In this document: positions 5,338-6,148 of the stretch, piece by piece
How the letters are laid out: every line of letters begins with the position of its first letter
Numbering within the stretch: position 1 is the stretch's first letter
NCBI GenBank assembly: GCA_021818665.1
Contig: JAKATQ010000044.1
Location: 1-6,148 of the forward strand
Length of the DNA stretch: 6,148 bases
Direction: 5' to 3'
DNA from: Nanobdellota archaeon
GTDB taxonomy: Archaea > Nanobdellota > Nanobdellia > Parvarchaeales > Parvarchaeaceae
Notes under the pieces: model-generated
Told to the model about the DNA's origin: nothing
The model's database searches: none
Seen by the model: the letters and a program-made list of their open reading frames with translations, nothing else
Made by a program: the position numbers and the translations under genes

Positions 5338-6051
5338 ATGGGCAGACGCGGCGGCTCACTCGAAAGCCTGTTGGTCTCAAAGCTCGTGGCTTCGGGCAAA
5401 CAGAACGTATACCATAAGATGATGCAACTATCCACCCTGGCTTATCTGGAGACCGAACACGACCTGACGTACGTCGACCTGGAGGGCAATCTTAGGTGCG
5501 CAAAGCAGCGCAACTCCAGGCGCGGGCCGCAAAGATACGAGAACTGGCCGGCCGACATCGTCGTTAAGTACTCTGAAGACGGCCTTAACGTGTGCGAGAT
5601 AGTCGAAGTCGAGACCCGTTCAGCCGGAGAATTCGGCAAAAAAATAAAGACGTTGCGCAAGAAAGAATCGAAGGTCGAGAAGGCCCGTCTTGCCGGCAGC
5701 GCCAACGCCGTCCTTTCGGACGTCGACGAGGTGCGTTTCTCTATAGCAATAAATGGGCTGAAACTCGGGGAAAATGGCGCCGGGGAATATGCAGAGAGGA
5801 TCGCGTCCGAACTGGGCGAGGACAGAGGCCCGGCGGTAAAACGTCACCGCGTGTACGTCCTAAAAAAGGACGTTTACGGACTCTGCCGGGAAAGCATGAA
5901 GGCCGATGTAACGGGATGCCTGAGGATCAGAGGCGGCGACTGGAAGACCGCCATGTCCGGACTGCTCAGATCCTCATACGAGGACATGCGCTCATCGATA
6001 CCTGCCCGACGGGACGAATTTTACAGGAGTGTTGACCTGTCTAGCCGCTAG
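5338..6051 (+). CDS. Unrecognised protein, possible PD-(D/E)XK nuclease-like core
   Basis: I do not recognise this 237-residue protein. It is soluble, highly charged and has no signal peptide or membrane segment. Residues 26-95 are arranged like a PD-(D/E)XK nuclease core. A helix (HKMMQLSTLAYLETEHDL, 26-43) contains Glu38 and Glu40. Pro71-Ala-Asp73 begins a strand (PADIVVKY). The next strand, NVCEIVEVETRS (84-95), places acids at Glu90 and Glu92. A Lys-rich helix (100-118) then contains KKIKTLRKK. The usual ExK is here E-V-E, so the lysine would have to come from elsewhere, for example Lys101 or Lys102. The second half alternates strands and helices (VRFSIAI, 132-138; RVYVLKKDVYG, 171-181). 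The ATG at 5338 has no Shine-Dalgarno and lies 26 bp from a TATA element. It shares that promoter region with a pilin-like gene. The gene call is good; the function is a hypothesis. Confidence 0.8.
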   Translation: MGRRGGSLESLLVSKLVASGKQNVYHKMMQLSTLAYLETEHDLTYVDLEGNLRCAKQRNSRRGPQRYENWPADIVVKYSEDGLNVCEIVEVETRSAGEFGKKIKTLRKKESKVEKARLAGSANAVLSDVDEVRFSIAINGLKLGENGAGEYAERIASELGEDRGPAVKRHRVYVLKKDVYGLCRESMKADVTGCLRIRGGDWKTAMSGLLRSSYEDMRSSIPARRDEFYRSVDLSSR

Positions 6052-6117
6052 CAAGCCGCTGTGAAAGCAGTAGACTTTCTATAGATTACCACGGGCCCCG
6101 CTTTCGCGCAAACAAGA

Positions 6118-6126
6118 CTTTTATAT
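6118..6126 (+). promoter_or_regulatory. TATA box for a gene beyond the right edge
   Basis: CTTTTATAT lies in the 97-bp region after the last gene, centred near 6122. It predicts a transcription start near 6148, the last base of the window. The only ATG downstream inside the window (6131) opens a five-codon frame (MTSDS) that ends in TAA, so the promoter probably serves a gene or RNA starting outside. Confidence 0.4.
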
Positions 6127-6148
6127 GTTGATGACATCAGATTCGTAA

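Noticed and set aside
5592..6035. Second 147-codon plus-strand frame inside the nuclease-like gene
   Set aside because: It is an Arg/Gly-rich out-of-frame product contained entirely in the longer gene, with no start signals, typical of a shadow frame in GC-richer coding DNA.
6131..6148. Mini-frame ATG-ACA-TCA-GAT-TCG-TAA
   Set aside because: It has five codons, no ribosome-binding site and lies too close to the TATA box at 6118-6126 to be in its transcript.

Overview
The window most likely comes from an archaeon, probably a DPANN lineage of the Micrarchaeota/ARMAN kind. Three observations support this. Two minus-strand genes carry archaeal class III (prepilin-like) signal peptides, and one of them (QSALEYMMTYGWAILIIVIV) resembles N-termini I recall as common in DPANN genomes. 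AT-rich archaeal TATA boxes lie about 26 bp upstream of start codons, and several genes look leaderless. The DnaK is the form without the extra nucleotide-domain segment of proteobacterial DnaK, and it resembles my recollection of Thermoplasma DnaK. The phylum call is inference; no alignment was run.

Layout. Positions 1-286 hold no intact gene, only a possible eroded toxin-like fragment and the promoter region of the next operon. Positions 317-3922 (+) hold a complete Hsp70 chaperone cluster, grpE-dnaK-dnaJ, in that order. A 66-bp gap before dnaK contains two tandem TATA boxes and a strong Shine-Dalgarno. A 33-bp gap before dnaJ contains a TATA box placed for a leaderless transcript. Positions 3923-4030 are a short convergent intergenic region with T-tracts on both strands. 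Positions 4031-5286 (-) hold two class III signal-peptide proteins, each apparently with its own leaderless promoter. Positions 5287-5337 are a 51-bp divergent intergenic region whose only TATA-like element is the perfect palindrome TATTAATA, almost equidistant (about 26 bp) from the two opposed start codons. Positions 5338-6051 (+) hold an unrecognised 237-residue protein with a possible, non-canonical PD-(D/E)XK nuclease core. The last 97 bases contain a good TATA box whose transcript would begin at or beyond the right edge.

Function. DnaK is the ATP-driven chaperone. DnaJ delivers substrates and triggers ATP hydrolysis, and GrpE exchanges nucleotide. All three keep their diagnostic residues, so the machine looks functional. 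The two minus-strand proteins are probably secreted, membrane-anchored pilin subunits; one is unusually rich in N-glycosylation sequons. The most unusual feature is the symmetric divergent promoter joining a pilin-like gene and the nuclease-like gene. I found no CRISPR array, RNA gene or insertion sequence.
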